From positions 1 to 64,000 of the forward strand of contig JAIBBM010000003.1 in NCBI GenBank assembly GCA_019694685.1: DNA of 64,000 nucleotides, in the 5' to 3' direction. Under the pieces are notes generated by a model. The model was not told where the DNA came from, searched no databases, and saw only the letters and a program-made list of their open reading frames with translations. Shown piece by piece: positions 63,339 through 64,000 of this stretch. The stretch comes from Leptospirales bacterium (GTDB lineage Bacteria > Spirochaetota > Leptospiria > Leptospirales > Leptonemataceae). A program made the position numbers and the translations under genes. Within the stretch, counting starts at the first letter, position 1, and each line of letters starts with the position of its first letter.

Positions 63339-63995
63339 ATGTATTTCATCGGCATAGGTCTTATTCTGCTCGGCCTCATTAGCCTGGCTGTACTGTTCTT
63401 TTCTGTTTCGACTGAGCGTCATCAGGAAGAGCCGGGCCATATCATGCCCGTCGTAACCCGTGCGCCGGATTTGCGCGACGAAAGCGTTCGCCCCGCCCCC
63501 CTGGCGCCAGTTCATCCAGAAGATGCACCCGTTTCCCATTCTCAAGCCGTCGCGGAACCTTCTGCAGAACCGTCTCCTTCCATTCTGTCGCACGCCGCTG
63601 TGCGCGCCGTTTCTCCTGTGGCGCCTGCCGTGAGCGATTTTCGCCCTGCGGCGAAGCGAAAAGATCCGGGGCAACTTGCTGTGTTCGGCACTCTGTTTTT
63701 GGACCACGCACGGAATCTTTCTCTTCTTTCCTCGCGTGGCACAGAAGACTTGCCCCCGCGCATGTTCAGCGATTTCAAAAGAGTGGGCAAAGGGAGTCTT
63801 GTTTGCGAAGGAGAGGGGTTCTTCTTCAAGTCCGGCAATTCAGTTCATGCATATTCCACCGGCGACCTGGAGCAGATCGTCTTTTTGAGTTCTGGAGTGG
63901 CGCTGGTTCCAGGCTCCACGCAATCGCCGATCGCCATTTTCTTGACGGATGAATCGGATCGCGTGAAGGCTTTCATTCGAGAGAATGCAGCCTGA
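63339..63995 (+). CDS. Single-pass membrane protein of unknown function
   Basis: One N-terminal membrane helix (about 4..22) is followed by a Pro/Ala-rich linker of about 80 residues and a compact C-terminal domain (about 110..218) with alternating strands. I recognise no family. An ATG at 63996 right after the stop may begin the next gene, beyond the window. Confidence 0.65.
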   Translation: MYFIGIGLILLGLISLAVLFFSVSTERHQEEPGHIMPVVTRAPDLRDESVRPAPLAPVHPEDAPVSHSQAVAEPSAEPSPSILSHAAVRAVSPVAPAVSDFRPAAKRKDPGQLAVFGTLFLDHARNLSLLSSRGTEDLPPRMFSDFKRVGKGSLVCEGEGFFFKSGNSVHAYSTGDLEQIVFLSSGVALVPGSTQSPIAIFLTDESDRVKAFIRENAA

Positions 63996-64000
63996 ATGAG

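Noticed and set aside
1..64000. tRNA, rRNA, CRISPR, insertion sequences, prophage
   Set aside because: No cloverleaf, array, transposase or phage-type gene was recognised by reading; a dedicated search would be needed to exclude small ones.

Overview
The window looks like chromosome from an aerobic, chemotactic, diderm bacterium of the Leptospirales (Spirochaetota). The best taxonomic marker is a 199-residue lipoprotein at 45328..45927 that resembles the leptospiral lipoprotein LipL21. Other supporting traits are many short spirochaete-style lipoboxes, several SpoIIE-type phosphatases with membrane sensors, CheX, and a diiron oxygen sensor (ODP) paired with a sensorless chemoreceptor. The base composition is close to balanced, higher than typical Leptospira, so a relative of Leptonema or Turneriella is my inference. 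I see no tRNA, rRNA, CRISPR array, insertion sequence or prophage. Coding density is high and no gene-free stretch exceeds 300 bases. The longest gaps are about 45099..45327, 32500..32687, 16688..16864 and 53411..53565, and three of these hold recognisable regulatory sites or an unannotated N-terminus.

Layout. 1..6230: 3' part of an alpha-2-macroglobulin gene, then a repeat lipoprotein. 6267..9495: a partner-switching set (PP2C phosphatase, TPR protein, STAS protein). 9529..15493: envelope, lipid and membrane genes ending with an FNR-like regulator. 15575..24930: a double hemerythrin facing a complete cbb3 oxidase operon (ccoNOQPGHS, a TauE/SafE-like protein, ccoI). An FNR-type site sits at the right distance from a -10 box in front of ccoN. 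24971..30013: a TPM protein, copper ATPase CopA and hydrolases. 30157..37681: a sigma-54 activator and a SpoIIE phosphatase sharing the same membrane receptor module, flanking a secreted hydrolase gene with a sigma-54 promoter and tandem operator-like repeats. 37732..39117: nuoABC without the rest of complex I. 39114..45098: hydrolases, a penicillin acylase, a DUF2079 protein and an exported protein whose signal peptide lies upstream of any normal start codon. 45328..52102: LipL21-like lipoprotein, hybrid kinase, two tandem receiver-cyclase genes with complementary active-site losses, then chemoreceptor fragment plus ODP. 52152..57167: outer-membrane protein (frameshifted at its signal peptide), Fur-like box, imelysin and di-heme protein (iron handling), FecR lipoprotein. 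57267..63995: DJ-1-like protein, carbonic anhydrase, a broken hydrolase, a GAF/sigma-54 regulator, CheX, a PpiD-like chaperone and a membrane protein.

Common theme. Much of the window concerns sensing and using oxygen, iron and copper: the high-affinity oxidase with its assembly and copper genes, hemerythrin, ODP, the FNR-like regulator and the imelysin locus, with several signalling outputs beside them. The most unusual candidate system is the receiver-cyclase pair at 48537..50697. One gene keeps the metal-binding aspartates and lacks the transition-state asparagine. The other has lost the aspartates but keeps the asparagine and arginine. This is the division of labour of the C1 and C2 halves of animal adenylyl cyclases.
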